The translations under genes and the position numbers were made by a program. The notes beneath the pieces are model-generated. The model was not told where the DNA came from. It made no database searches and saw only the letters and a program-made list of their open reading frames with translations. 64,000 nucleotides of DNA from Myxocyprinus asiaticus. Lineage: Eukaryota > Chordata > Actinopteri > Cypriniformes > Catostomidae. Of this stretch, positions 43,626 to 56,689 are shown one piece after another; positions within the stretch are counted from its first letter, which is position 1; each line of letters opens with the position of its first letter. Location: assembly GCF_019703515.2 (NCBI RefSeq), contig NC_059348.1, forward strand, positions 21,234,156 through 21,298,155, written 5' to 3'.

Positions 43626-44337
43626 AAAATCGACCCTGATTGCTCATGTTTTGTGCTTGCGAAGTGTGTTGCGCAAACATACGCATGTGTTTAACTCTAG
43701 TTCCAACTTCAGCTACTGTGGCGCTGTTCAGAAATTTGAAAAATGACCGATATGAACAGACGTAAATTGTCTTAAGACAAAATCTGACCTCCTGTCACCA
43801 ATTTCCCACGAGATCAGTAACCTTAATAGAATATTTGAATATATCAGTGCTCTTTGTTTAGATAATTGTAATAGCCTCTTCTGTTATGGATTGTGGTTAC
43901 TTGACTACAATAGGAATGAGTTAGAAGGTCACAAATGGAAAAACTTCTGTTATTTAAAACAAAAAAACAGTCTTATACAAATCTCTCCAAATCACAGAGT
44001 TTTAAAATGCTGTACATGTTCTTAGGCAGGATTAAGTTGAGTAAGCTGTGAGGATTTATTTTGTAGTTCAGTGCTATGAGCATCTGTCCCCTCCACACCA
44101 GACACTCAGATTGCATAACTTGAACTTTAGTGCAATGGCAATAGAATAACAATTCAAAGTAGGAACCTCTCAAGAACAGTATGGAGACTGTACATTGTCC
44201 ACCCCTGAACATATCTAGAAATTTACTGTACTGTTTGCTAAAGGGATGGGCATTTTCGAGTAATTTTGTAGTCGAGTACTCTAACCCATAAAAAATGAGT
44301 ACTCAATTACTCATAAGTTATAATGCACGTTAAAAAT
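43626..44337. other. ssbp3 intron 4, no feature seen
   Basis: AT-rich DNA between the LINE fragment and the DIRS element. Nothing recognised. Confidence 0.4.
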
Positions 44338-45420
44338 AACGTCCTGGTTACTTTCGTAACCTCCGTTCCCTGATGGAGGGAACGAGATGTTATGTTGATG
44401 TAGTGACACTAGGGGTCACTCTTGGGAGCCCCAAACACCTCCGATTGTTGAAAAAAGGCCAATGGGAATTGGCAAGTGGAATCTGCATGCCACTCCCTTG
44501 GGCATACAGGTATAAAAGTAGCTGGTATGCAACCACTCATTCAGGTTTTGTGCTGAGGAGCCGAGACCAGGTCCCGGCCATTTCAACGGGTAGTTCAGTG
44601 TTGTGGCAAGAGGGACACAAGGTCTCATTCCCTCCATCAGGGAACGGAGGTTACGAAAGTAACCAGGACGTTCCCTATCTGTCACTCACTCAACGTTGTG
44701 TCGATGTAGTGACACTAGGGGTCCCTATATAAAACGCCACAACTATCTGAACTGTGTTACGTGGACTGGCGGTGCGAGACGGGCAGACCGCTGTGTGCCT
44801 CGTAGCCAGCGCACCAGGCTGTCACGTAACCTCCCCCAACGCTCTTATGGGCATCGAACGGTCCTTCGGGGACAAGTCGGCTGCCCAAAAAATAGGGACA
44901 GGCTATCCCAGCCGTGGCCTCTTTTCCTTTCTTTTCTCCCCAAAAAGAGTGGAATTTGTTAACGGACTGGGGCTCCATAAATGTCTACGTCGGGGGGATG
45001 TCACTCCCAAGGGGAAGACACCGCGGAGACCACACCCTGCCCGGGTATTTTGAGTGGAATTACGTCACATGGTCTTACCGAGTCTTGTCGGAAGTATGTC
45101 ATGTGGAGAAGTCCCATGGTAGGTCCTACTCAAGAGGGGAGGAACTCTACAAACACAGTGACCGCAAGATGCAGTTTACCAAAAGGGAAACGATTTAGCG
45201 GCAAATATACATCACATGGGGTCACCTATGGGGAACCAGCATATGTGGAGCACCTACCCCAGTACAGGGCTTAGTTAGCACATGTACTGGGCCAGCAGCG
45301 AGTTTCTCCACAAACTCGTCTGTCACAGGGCTAAGGAGGAAATTCATCCAGGGATCACCACTTTGTGAACACTACTGGGAGTCAACAGTGCACGTCTTCA
45401 CCTCAAGGGAGGGAAAGGTG

Positions 45421-46337
45421 CTATGCGCAAGCGGTACACCCGGCCAGCTTTCCCTGAACTAACCTGTTCGTACCTGACAAAACACGGGACGAAACCGGCT
45501 CAACCCGGAGATTGTAGATCCTCGCAAAGGTGTTGGGTGTTGCCCAGCCCGCTGCTCTGCAGAGGTCTGCTAGAGAGGCGCCATTGGTCAGGGCCCAGGA
45601 GGACGCCACACCCCTGGTAAAATGGGCTCGTAGCCCCGCGGGGGGCGGTACGTGCTGAGCGTGAAATGTCATCATGATGGCATCAATGACCCAATGGGCG
45701 ATCCTCTGTTTGGAGACAGCACTTCCTTTCCGCTGTCCACCAAAGCAGACAAAGAGCTGCTCTGAGTTTCTAAAGCTCTGCGTGTAATCCAAATAGATGC
45801 GTAAAGCGCGTACTGGACACAGCAACGCCAAGGCTGGGGCAGCGCTTGCAGGTTCACCACCTGATCCCTAAATGGGGTCATGGGAACCTTGGGCACATAG
45901 CCCGGTCAGGGTCTCAGGATCACGTGAGAGTAGCCCGGGCCGAACTCCAGGCACGTTTCGCTGACAGAGAACGCCTGCAGGTCCCCTACCCTCTTGATGG
46001 AAGTGAGCGCAGTCAGGAGGGCAGTCTTCAGAGAGAGTGCCTTTAGCTCAGCTGACTCCAACAGCACGAAGGAAGCTCCCCGTAGTCCCCGAAGGACTAC
46101 AGAGAGATCCCATGAGAGAATGAGGTGCGGTCTGGGGGGGTTCAACCTCCTAGCGCCTCTCAGGAACCTGATGATCAAGTTGTGCTTCCCCAAATACTTA
46201 CAATCCTCTTTATTGTGATGTGCCGAAATGGTGGCTACATACACCTTCAAGGTGGAGGGGGACAGCCGCCCCTCCAACCTCTCCTGCAGGAAGGAAAGCA
46301 CCGATCCGACTGCGCATCTCTGGGGGAAGAACACCAT
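45421..46337 (-). pseudogene. DIRS tyrosine recombinase
   Basis: Two successive minus-strand frames: 46,337-45,906 (core-binding part with SPSTLKVYVATISAHH and LTALTSIKRVGDLQAFSV, whose Arg is in the catalytic Arg-I context) and 45,831-45,421 (catalytic end with HFTRGVASSWALTNGASLAD and NTFARIYNLRV, including the presumed nucleophilic Tyr). A frameshift near 45,840 separates them, so the enzyme is broken in this copy. Confidence 0.75.
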
Positions 46338-46599
46338 TTAGCGAACAGACACCACTTCAAGGCATACAGGCGCCTCATAGAGGAAGCCCTAGCCTGAGTG
46401 ATCGTGTCTACCACCGCGGGTGGTAGGCCACTTAGGTATCCCGCATCATCCAGTGGCCAGACATGGAGATTCCAGAGGTCTGGTCACGGGTGCCAGATGG
46501 TGCCCCGTCCCTGAGAAAGAAGGTCCTTCCTCAGGGGAATTCGCCGGGGGGGGCTGTCGCTAGGAGCGTGAGGTCAGATTACCACGTCTGGGTGGGCCA

Positions 46600-47680
46600 G
46601 TAGGGTGCTACCAGGATGACCTGCTCCTCGTCCTCCCTGACCTTGCACAGGGTCTGTGCAAGTAGGCTCACTGGGGGAAACGCATATTTGCGTAATCCTG
46701 GGGGCCTGCTGTGTGCCAGCGCGTCTGTATCAAGGGGTGCCTCGGTCAGGGCGTACCAAAGCGGGCAGTGGGAGGACTCCCGGGAAGCAAACAGGTCTAC
46801 CTGTGCTCGACCGAATCGACTCCAAATCAGCTGGATCTCCAGAGGAGGAGACGGCGGGCGAGTTGTGACATGCAACAGGAGCGTAGGCCGCCTTGGCAGT
46901 TGATGTATGCCACTGTTGCTGTGTTGTCTGTCTGAACCAACACATGCTTGCCCTGGATCAATGGCCGAAGCCTCCGCAGGGCAAGCAGTACTGCCAACAA
47001 CTCGAGGCAGTTGATGTGCCAACGTAGCCACGAGCCAGTCCAGGAGCCAGCGGCTGCGTGCCCGTTGCATACGGCGCCCCAGCACGTCTTGGAGGCATCC
47101 GTCGTAACCACGATGCGCCTGGAGACCTGTTCTAGGGGAACCCCTGCCCATAGAAATATTAGGTCGGTCCAAGGGCTGAAGAGGCGGCAACAGATTGGCG
47201 TGACGACCACGCGAGGATGTTATATGCCCCAGGAGCCTCTGAAAAAGTTTCAGTGGGACCGATGTCTTCCATCTGAATGCCTTCAGATCCAGTTCAGCAC
47301 CGACTGTGCGCGCTCGTCCGTGAGGCACACCATCATCGAGACGGAGTCCAACTCCAAGCTGAGAAAAGAGATGCTCTGAACCGGGAAAAGCTTGCTCTCT
47401 TCCCAGTTGACCCGAAGCCCCAGCTGGCTGAGGTGTGTGAGCACAAGGTCCCTGTGCGCACACAACACATCCCGAGAGTGAGCTAGGATTAGCCAGTCGT
47501 CGAGATAGTTGAGGATGCAAATGCCCACTTCCCTTAGCGGGGCAAGTGCTGCCTCTGTGACCTTCGTGAAGATCCGAGGGTACAAGGACAGGCCGAAGGG
47601 GAGGACCTTGTACTGGTATGCCCGGCCCTCGAAAGCAAACCGCAGGAAGGGTCTGTGTCGAGATAAAACCGAGCCATGGC
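46600..47680 (-). pseudogene. DIRS reverse transcriptase and RNase H
   Basis: The RT segment reads YPRIFTKVTEAALAPLREVG then ILNYLDDWLILAHSRD, with the catalytic YLDD (about 47,510). RNase H follows in another frame: VVTTDASKTCWGAVCNGHAA and LVQTDNTATVAYINCQGG (about 47,125-46,880). The long 367-codon frame across this interval is a frame-shifted reading of the same region and not the protein itself. Confidence 0.75.
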
Positions 47681-47989
47681 ATGCAGGGCAGAGGCGGCTT
47701 GTCCAGCGGCGCCGTAGGCCTTAGCCGTCAGAGATGACGTGAACCTACAGGCCCTGGACGGGAGCTTCGGGCGCCCATGCCAGGAGGTGGCACAAGTGCA
47801 CCGCGAGCACCTTATCCACCTGGGGGATCCCCGAATAGTCCCTGGCTGCCCCACCATCAAGGATAGTGAAGCTCCTCATGCACCTACAGGAAGAAAGGAA
47901 CCGGGGCTGGGCGCGGCTGTAAGCTGCGCTCCAAGCCGAGGAACCAATCATCGAACCGCGAGGGTTCAGGGGAGAGTGGAGGGTTCCAC

Positions 47990-48600
47990 TCTAACCCGAC
48001 GCTCGCGGCTGCCTGGGCAAGCATGTCGGCCAGCTCTGCGTCGGCCTGCTACTGGGCGACCGTACCCGAGGGAGGAAGCCCAGCCGAAGCCTCTGCATCG
48101 GACTGAACGAGCCCGCTCTCCGATGCTGCGCTTGAGAGCTCATCGTCTTCCCAAGCTCCGAATAAGAGGTCGAACTCGCCCTGAGACGAGCCAGCAGTCT
48201 CATCCGAGAGCCCGACCGGGGCAAGCAAGCGTGCTGAGGAATGGGAGGTCCGTGGGGGTATACCCGGCGGAGGTGCTCCCATTGAGGTCCCCAAATCGTC
48301 CCCAGTGCTAACCGCCGTGGCCTCATACCTGTAGGTAGAAGGACCGAAGTGAGGAGCCGCTGGGGTGGCTTGCTTCTCACGAAGACAAGCCACGACCGCA
48401 ACGTTGCCATGGTCATGTCCTCGCAGTGAGGACAAGACCCATCCACGTACGATGTCTCCACGTGGGCAGCGCCCAGACACATAAGACAGCGATCGTGGCC
48501 ATCATAAGCCGAGAGATAGCGACCGCAACCAGGAATAACACACAAACGGAAAGGCATCTTTAAAAAGACGTTCCGTGTGTGCCGCTCTTTTAGAAGAAAA
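47990..48600 (-). pseudogene. DIRS gag-like protein
   Basis: Starts near 48,557 (MPFRLCVIPGCGRYLSAYDG) with HDRCLMCLGAAHVE and CPHCEDMTMATLRS, the same Cys/His spacing as in the DIRS copy at 21.5 kb. The continuation is Ser/Pro-rich and changes frame. Confidence 0.6.
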
Positions 48601-49241
48601 TATGCTCTTTTAGAATATACTCTTTTTGTTTTAGTTATTTCTGCCGAAGCACCCAGCGGCGTTCTCTGCACTGCACCGGTGCAGAGGGGGAGAAGCCGCT
48701 GAAATGCGCCATAGAATCCAGTAGAGGAGGTGAATGAGAATCGCGGAGAATTCAGTGAATGGAACTGCTCGGCTCCGAAGAGAAAATCTCAATGAGCGGT
48801 TGCATACCAGCTCCTTTTATACCTGTATGTCCAGGGGAGTGGCATGCAAATTCCACTTGCCAATTCCCATTGGCCTTTTTTCAAAGATCAGAGGTGTTTG
48901 GGGCTCCCAAGAGTGATCCCTAGTGTCACTACTTCGACACAACGTCGAGTGAGTGACTGTTAGGGAACAAGTATGAAACGTATGTGAAATTTATGTTTTT
49001 GTTTTATTCCATAAAACGTTACCAAGAATGGTTTCAAAATCAGATAACTTCAACAAACTATGCTTTTCTTTTGGGAAAAAATGAATGAGCAAACGAATAA
49101 ACAAATGAATAAAATGGAAAACAAAAAAGATTGGAAAACAACAGTAAAAAACATTTGCACTCACCAGGGGCTTCCATAAAATACCAATACTGACGGCGTG
49201 AGGGTAATGCACATACATAAACTCTGAGTCTACATAAAGGC

Positions 49242-50572
49242 CAGGGTTTGACATCCGCTTGTCCGGGACAAGTAGATTTTTTAAGGGGCAAGTGAAAGGG
49301 AATTTTAGTTGCCCGACCGGACAAGCAGACTGATTAAAACATCAATAAAAAAAACAAAAAGAAACTGCTATATTTGTGATAGCCTAGGCCTGTGTCACTT
49401 ATTAGAAAGTTCATATTCTTATTCTGATGTTGAAAGTAATCCAGAGCACATAATTTTATAATTCGCAAGTGATCTAGTAACAGTTGCGCCTTGTTTGATT
49501 GACAGGCGGCGTATGTGTGTGTGCTGAACATGCGCGCGTGTTCTGAAAATGCTCGCGCTAATGCGCACCTGAATGGTCAAATACATTTTACAATTCTGCC
49601 AAAATGCCCGTCTTAGTGAGGTATTCATGTAAACACAGAGAGTGATGTCTAAAGTGAATGTAAACAGCGAAGAAAAAAGTATAAATGTAAGCTAATACAC
49701 CTGCTGCCGTCTAGTGTGTCATTATAATAATCAAACAAACAAAACAAGAAAATGAAAAAACACTCACTGCTCTTGACTGAATAACTTTAGTAGCTTTAAA
49801 AAGTATTAATGTATTATAATCATACAGTAAAGACCAGTAGTAGTTTTATGTTGCATTTCATTCTTAATGTTTACTTGAATACTTCATAGCCTACTGCTGT
49901 TAAAAACTTTTAAAGCTGTAAAAAAGCACTGAATTTTCTTAATTTGTATTTTTTGTTCTATTATTTTTAATGTATTTCTGTTCATTGCTGTTTTTTATTG
50001 TTATTTTATTACTGACTGTTTACTAGTCTTGAATAATTACTTAAGAACTTGAAACCATTCTTCCACGATTAACATATTAGTTAGTTATTATTTGTTGTGG
50101 TTTTGAAGCTGGTATTGAGAATCGTCAAATTTCACTACCGACTACTGAAATTTTGGTATTGTGATAATGTATAGACTTTATTGTACATGGTAGATCTTGC
50201 TGCAATAACACGAAGAAAAAGTAGATCTCATTCGATAGAAGTGTGAGCATCCCTGCTGTAAATGATGGCGATTGAGGTTTTCCCTTATTTGACTACCATA
50301 CGTGACATAAAATAATTATATCATGACAATAGTCTCCTCCCCTACCCAGTGAAGTTTACATTTCTGTTGCAGAGAATTGAGTTGATTGCATAGGTACACT
50401 ATTAGGTTGGGCATCCGTAATAATTTTAGAAAAATATACAACATAAACTTGAACATGTAACTTAAATGTCCTTTCTTCTCTCTGGACAAGTAACTTTTTT
50501 ACTCAGACAAGTGAATGACCAATTTACTTGTCCAGAGGACAAGCACATGACAATGCTTAATGTCGAGCCCTG
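49242..50572. mobile_element. Non-autonomous TIR element (CAGGGTTTGACATCC type)
   Basis: Left terminus CAGGGTTTGACATCCGCTTG and right terminus complement CAGGGCTCGACATTAAGC; ACAAGTA-containing inverted arms follow at both ends. AAGGC occurs directly outside both ends (49,237-49,241 and 50,573-50,577), suggesting a 5-bp target duplication. The CAGGG termini look hAT-like, but hAT should give 8 bp, so the superfamily is unsettled. Confidence 0.65.
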
Positions 50573-50577
50573 AAGGC

Positions 50578-52514
50578 TATCACATTTTTATCATTTCACA
50601 TGTTATTACTCAGAAAAACAAGTGGTGAAAGTTAGCTTTTTATAAAATGCGCTCTGTCTGTGTTAAGAGATTAAGCAACATACACACATACTGGTCTGAT
50701 AAGCTTCCGAGTTCCTCATATCTTTCCACCATAAAAGCAGATCCTCGTCTGTTGGTTTGCATGACTCCAAGAAGAACAGAATACCAATGAAGTAGAATTC
50801 AATAAGGATCAAAATATTAGAAGTATTGCCTTAATATAATTTGGCTTTGCTTTAAAAGCACAGACGCCATGACATATCTTCACTCATTCAACACCTCAAC
50901 AACACGTATCCACAGCGTCCCCCAGTGGACTCAATTGTGACTGTGAGATTTGATGAGAGATTTAAATTGGAAACAGTGCAATTCAGCACTGCTCAAAGGA
51001 AAATTAGTTTGTGAGTAGCTGGTGCAAACTGAGTACTCCATTACTTGTGCACATACCTACTCTTTACATAGTTATTTTGCATTGTTATCACTTTTCTTAG
51101 TTTGACCAGGTTAAATAAGGTCTTTATATATCTCTGTGCCATTAAAACAAAGCAGCGAGATCTAATAAGACCACCTGGCCCTTTAAAACCTGAAATGGTG
51201 GTTGATGTGGTTGGATGGGGGAGGGGAGCTTACAGGATCTGATAATGGTGGTCTTCTCTTGGTTTTTAGCTATAACACTGACACAGCAGGAAAGTGTGTC
51301 GCACCCACCCAACCTCCCTGTGAGGCAAAAAACTGCTATGGCCAGGAACCAGAAGACAGACCTCTCATAATTGAAACACATTAACTTTAAATTCAGTAAC
51401 TTTACTTAGATAGCTAAAGAATATTAGTAGATTGTTCCGGTCATATGTTGATTGATGTATTCCAGGAATGCTGTGGACAATTGTTGAATCACATCCAAAC
51501 AGAGGCAATGGAGGCATTTTTCTTTGTAAAACAAGACAGATTTTTACATGAGAGAGTATCAAAACAGTTGGATCAACAGCTGAATGCAAAGAAGCAAGTG
51601 TTTGCTGAGAATCATTGATTTTACTGTTAAATCTTCTCACAGCTCAATTTTCCTCACACCTTTGTTGTCTTTGGCTGTCAGTCTTCAGTCGTTGGCCATT
51701 GAAAGCATGAGGACAATTTAGTCTCCTGTATATTCTGTAATTATATTAATATTGATTGATTGCTTTGATCAGTCAAAGGTTCAAGGAATCATATGTAAGG
51801 TCACAATCTCAATCAAAAGATCTCAGTCATTTGTCTCCTGAGGCCCTATTTGGCCGCATGCACAAACGCACACACACTTGCACACACTCCCTCCTCCCTT
51901 CGCTCCTTCTTTCATGTTTGTTTATTTCTGTGACATCAGGGATATATAATGGCTGTAAAAAAAAACGTAAAAAAAAAAAAACTCTTTAGGTTCTTATATT
52001 GTTTATCAGGTTCGTAGATCAGCCTGTCAGGACAAGTCTGGTTAGACACAAGGTACATGTTGGTGTCTAGACACACCAAGCGTGGGAAACCTGTTCTTTA
52101 GCCATTCTTCATTAACCGTCATATTTAAAGACCTCAGATTAGTGCATTTATTTCATAGGGCTTGTTTCCACAAAATAAACAAATCAACTTAATTATGAAG
52201 TTCTTTGAAACCTTGGAAACATTTACAACCCTTTCTGTGTTGTTGTACATAGCATTTTTACATTTCTGTACAGTTACTCAAGGTTTAACTCATGGTACCA
52301 CTTCATGTACTCACCGTACAGTTCATTACAATGTACATATGTGTAGTTACACTGTACTTACATTTAAAGCAACTGCATGTAATTAGATATGGAAATATGC
52401 TCTTCTTAGTACAGTTAGTACTTCAAATCTTAATTTGCAGTGTAAATATATACTATTGTGATGGTATGTATTATAATTCTAAAATAGGATGCATATATTT
52501 TAAGTATATAAATA
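50578..52514. other. ssbp3 intron 4, no gene seen
   Basis: No exon or repeat structure I can name. A compact high-complexity stretch near 51,170-51,330 could be regulatory, but I have no direct support. Confidence 0.3.
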
Positions 52515-53245
52515 AACTCACCAAGCACTTTATTAGGAACACTATGATCCTAATAAAGTGCCCAATGTGGTCTTCTACTGTTGTAGCCCCTCCGCCTCAA
52601 GGTTCAACGTGTTGTGCATTCTGAGATGCTATTCTGCTCACTATAATTGTACAGAGGTTATCTGAAATATTGTAGCATTTCTGTCATCTCGAACCAGTCT
52701 GGCCATTCTCTGTTGACCTCTCTCATCAACAAGGTGTTTTCGTTCACAGAACTGCTGCTCACTGGATGTTTTTTTTTTTTTGGCACCATTCTGAGTAAAC
52801 TCTAGAGACTGTTTTGTGTGAAAATCCCAGGAGATCAGCAGTTACAGAAATACTCAAACCTGCCCATCTGGCACCAACAATCATGCTACGGTCCAAATCA
52901 CTGAGATCACATTTTTCCCCATTCTGATGGTTGATGTGAACATTAACTGAAGCTCCTGGAGGTGTATTACAGAAAACTTCCTGTCTTAAGTCTTAACTTA
53001 AGATCTGATCAGTTAAGTTAGGATTTTTCACAAAATCATTTTACAGAAGCAAATCTTAACTTGATTTAGGATTCATATCTTATCTTACAAAATCGTATCT
53101 TAGCTCTAGTTAGGAAATCATAATCTATGCCATCCAGTTCGATAATCAACTCTCATGTCTGTTACCAAGCAACCAACAATGCGCATATTGCTGCTGTGAT
53201 TTAAACTTTAGATAGATGACAATGGAGAATTAAATTGACACACTT

Positions 53246-54434
53246 TTAATGTGTATGCTGCAGAAATAAAAGTTTTGATGACTGCTGTAACATCTTGACC
53301 ACCTCTGTAATTTGGGACGGTGAGAGGTGGTCTCCACAGGTGACTTGATTTTGGGTTTTTAAATTCACTTCCGGTCCTAACTCCTCTCTCTCCGGAATCA
53401 CCGTTGCCAAAGCCATGGGTGCCACCTCTCTCCAATGTTTTAAGAGATTGAAGTGGTATACCTGGCGTGCTCCACCTATATCTGTTCGTTCGACCTCATA
53501 GGCGATGTCCCCAACTCGCTGTGTGACCACAAAGGGCCCTTGCCACTTGGTGAGTAATTTGGAGCACAATGTGGGTAGCAATACAAGTACTTTATCTCCC
53601 GGTGCAAACTCCTGCAGCCGAGTACCCCTATTATACATTCGGGAGTAATGTTCTTGAGCCTGTAGCAAATACTCCTGTGATAATCGCCCTAGTGTGTGGA
53701 GTTTTGCTCTCATGTCAAGAACATACTGAATTTAATTTTTAGTCTGTGAAGGTCCCTCCTCCCAATTTTCCTTTAGAACTTCCAACACGGCATGCGGCTG
53801 ACATCCATACAATAATTCAAATAGGGAGAATCCCATGGAGGCTTGAGGTACCTCTCAAACTGCAAATAATAGGAGCTCGAGCCACTTATCCCAATTCCGA
53901 GCATCATCGTGAACAAACTTTCAAATCATGTTCTTAAGGGTTTGATTAAATAATTCGACCTGCCATCTGTTTTAGGATGGTACACACTGGTCCGAATCGA
54001 ATTAATCCCCAGTAATTCGTAAAGTTCGTGTAAAGTGTTATCTTTTTTGGGATCCCCACTCAGGAGATAATTTTGAAGAGTGCCTCTGCAACACATTGAG
54101 CTGAGATGTTGTGAAGAAGCACTGCTTCTGGATATCGCGTTTCGTAATCCACCAGGACTAACGCAAAGCAATGCCCGCATGCTGACCGTTCTAATGGCCC
54201 GATGAGGTCCATCCTAATTCTTTCGAAGGGGACCCCAATCAGCGGTAGAGGGCGCATTGGTGCTTTTGGGTTGGCCGGTGGATTCACCAGTTGACATTCG
54301 CGGCACGTCGCATACCACCCACGATCATCCCTGCGAATGCCCGGCCAGTAGAAATGGGCCATGAGACAGTTTAGTGTTTTCTCTTGTCCTAAGTGGCCTG
54401 CCATTGGATTATGATGAGTCGCTTGGAATAACAT
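53246..54434 (-). pseudogene. Gypsy integrase
   Basis: Three frames: 54,434-54,060 holds the HHCC zinc-binding part (NPMAGHLGQEKTLNCLMAHF; ATCRECQL) and the start of the core (RIRMDLIGPL); 54,040-53,926 holds the core end (TSVYHPKTDGRSN); 53,713-53,246 holds the C-terminal part (FAPGDKVLVLLPT; LTKWQGPFVV). Frame breaks and lost segments inactivate it. Confidence 0.8.
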
Positions 54435-55499
54435 TTACTGGTGGCTCTTTTGCACTAACAACTGGGTTGTATCTTCCTTCGTCTGAGGGTCCTGCGTCAC
54501 TCGATACAACTGGTCTTTTATAATTGTAAAATATTGGTATGAGAGGGCAACTGCAGGCTGAAGTGGTTGCCCATCGATTACTCTCACTTGGGGTATCCCT
54601 CTAAGGGGGGGAAGAGTCGAGCTCTCCACCTCCCTTGTGTTATCCTGATGCGGACGGCCCTGGCAATGCCTCCCCAGCCAACGTGTCGCAAATCTCACAC
54701 CATATTGCTCTGTTGCAGGACCAATCCACACACATTCCCTTCAAAAAAGTTTGTAACGCCAGCCAATTGGTCGCCAAAATTAATGGATTTGTGAGGCGGG
54801 GACTAACCTCAGCCTCAATACTATGCTTTTGTCCCTGGAATTGAATTGACAGTCAATAAAGGGTGTTCATTCACATCCCCATGTACACAACTCACCTTCC
54901 GTGCTGTATCCAAAGCCTCGTCTTGAACCAAGCATTGGTGGGTCTGAATCCACCAATGCTTGGTATGTACCCCCTTGAATACTCACTGGTATCCTGTACA
55001 TCCCTGCTCGATCAGGGGCAGCCTGTGGCACATCAGGGACCCGAGCCAACACCCCCACCTCCATCGCCTGGCATTGGTCCTGAAAGTGTCCGGGTTCCCC
55101 ACAGCGCCAGCAGACTGGCCCAGGCCAGACTGGCCCACCACACCTCTGGCAGCAGAGTCACCAACATGTGGGGAAGGAGAGAGAGAGAGAGGGAGCCGGG
55201 GGGTTAGGGAAATCCTGAGAATGGAGTGATTGTTTTGGAGGGACGCAGCCCTGTTTCTGTGGTGCAGGTACAGGGAAAGGGGAAGAGGAGGGGGCAGGAC
55301 GAGAGGAGACAGGAGAGATAGGGAGAGAAGGGGGCTCGTCTGCCCCCGGATATGCCACCAAATGGTCCTCAGCCAGATGAATTGGTGGCACTGGACCCAC
55401 TCAGCCGTTCCTTTCAGTAATCTGGTGACGAACTTCTCCAGTATCCACCTTTGACAGGCATCATGGAAATGTTGGGTGAAGCGAACAGGCAACCGAATT

Positions 55500-55977
55500 C
55501 GCTGTACTGCAGCGTGTGGAAGCGTTACCGATGTTGTTCAGGGTTGCGGCCGACCCGCTGCAAGATGGCCTTTTTTAAGTCCACATACTCCATGATGTTC
55601 GCAACCGGAAGTTGCTGGGCCGCGAGCTGTGCTTCCCTGGACAACAAGGGCAGCAGTTGGGCTGCCCACTGGGTGTTGGGCCAGCCCCACGCTTCAGCTG
55701 CCCACTCAAAGAGCTCAATGAAGGCCTCTGGTTCATCTTGCGGCCCCATCTTAGTGAGCATGATGTGGGGCATGGCCATGGCTGTGGCCGGGGTCGCTGC
55801 TGGAGTTTTCCCCTGGGCCATCAGGCTCTGTAATACCTGTCGGTCTTCCGCCTTGCCTTGGAGCAGGACTTAGAAACGCTGTTCCAGCTCCGCACGTAGG
55901 TCCAGAAGGGCTTGATTTTGCATCTGGTGGATGCCGGCAAGAGTCTTGATGACTTCGGCTAATGGTGAGGACTCCAT
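55500..55977 (-). pseudogene. Gypsy gag N-terminal region
   Basis: Begins MESSPLAEVIKTLAGIHQMQ just after the primer-binding site; a TAG at about 55,872 interrupts it. The continuation MLTKMGPQDEPEAFIELFEW aligns with LTKLGPEDDPEAFLELFE in the gypsy element at 58.3 kb, which shows that both belong to the same family. Confidence 0.7.
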
Positions 55978-56689
55978 GACGGCGCTTCTTCCTCGGTTCC
56001 CAGGTTTCGGCACCACTGTATCACGCTCTTCATATATCAAGGAAATGAGGAAGCGCGAACCAGGTAATCAGTCCACATTCTCTTGTATTTATTTTGATAA
56101 ACACTTTTCAGTGCATACAGCAATTCACACACACTAACACACAAAGGCGTGTCTCACTCCTCTCCTCCTCTGTGGCTCTCAGCTCCCTTTTATCTCTCAC
56201 TGCAACACAGAACATTGCCCACAGGTTTAACTCCTTACCACTTTCATCTTCTGGTCTCACTCTCCATTTACAAGCTGGCGCTTGACCACGCCCCCACCTC
56301 CACAACTGCATTATCATATTTTGTTGGAGTCTGTAATTATATATTAGTGTTTTGTCATCAAAGCACAGCACATCATCTGGGTCTTCCAAAAGGGTTTCCA
56401 CTATCAAACATTTGGGTTTGTATAGCTATTATGTAATGTGACTGTAAATCTTTCACTACTCTTTTCTTATCTGTAGTTAAGATAAGATAATTCACTTAGG
56501 AAATGTTGTTCTGTAATAGCTTTTGTACTAAATGAGATCCTAACCGAACTTGCCATGGTAACCAAGCAGATAAGATAGGATTCTGAAGTTGGGATCTTTC
56601 TGTAATACGCCCCCTGACCCGTAGCTGCGTGATTTTATGCATTGCACTGCTGCCACATGATTGGCTGATTAGATAATCGCATAAATAAT

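Larger units (their letters stand above)
44338..48967 (-). mobile_element. Near full-length DIRS-like retrotransposon
   Basis: About 4.6 kb on the minus strand. Inverted terminal repeats pair about 44,390-44,545 with 48,790-48,935 (for example GGCATGCAAATTCCACTTGC at right). The internal complementary region at 44,628-44,722 is the complement of the left terminus (CGGAGGTTACGAAAGTAACC) fused to the complement of the right terminus (GTCACTCACTCAACGTTGTG). Gag, RT with YLDD, RNase H and a tyrosine recombinase occur in that order, but in shifted frames, so the copy is probably dead. It occupies ssbp3 intron 4, antisense to the gene. It is GC-richer than its surroundings. Confidence 0.9.
53210..56304 (-). 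mobile_element. Ty3/gypsy-type LTR retrotransposon, 3'-truncated, integrase directly after protease
   Basis: Minus strand. The 5' LTR spans about 56,304-56,017 (starts TGTGGAGGTGGGGGCGTGG), followed by a primer-binding site TGGTGCCGAAACC at 56,015-56,003. Then gag (55,977-55,500, with a stop), a protease-like segment (VSIQGGTYQALVDS, about 55,000) and integrase (54,434-53,246). No RT or RNase H lies between protease and integrase. The integrase end runs into LSPSQITEVVKMLQQ, a motif that normally precedes RT. No 3' LTR is found. Confidence 0.8.
52959..56613. mobile_element. TIR element with 3-bp CTG duplication, itself split by a gypsy element
   Basis: Left GAGGTGTATTACAGAAAACT and right complement GGGGCGTATTACAGAAAGAT are inverted. 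CTG is present on both outer sides (52,956-52,958 and 56,614-56,616), consistent with a PIF/Harbinger-like 3-bp duplication. Its arms are about 53,000-53,200 and 56,430-56,613. Confidence 0.65.

Noticed and set aside
46579..47682. 367-codon minus-strand open frame, the longest after the lrrc53 exon
   Set aside because: It is a shifted reading of the DIRS RT/RNase H region; the conserved YLDD and RNase H motifs are in the other frames.
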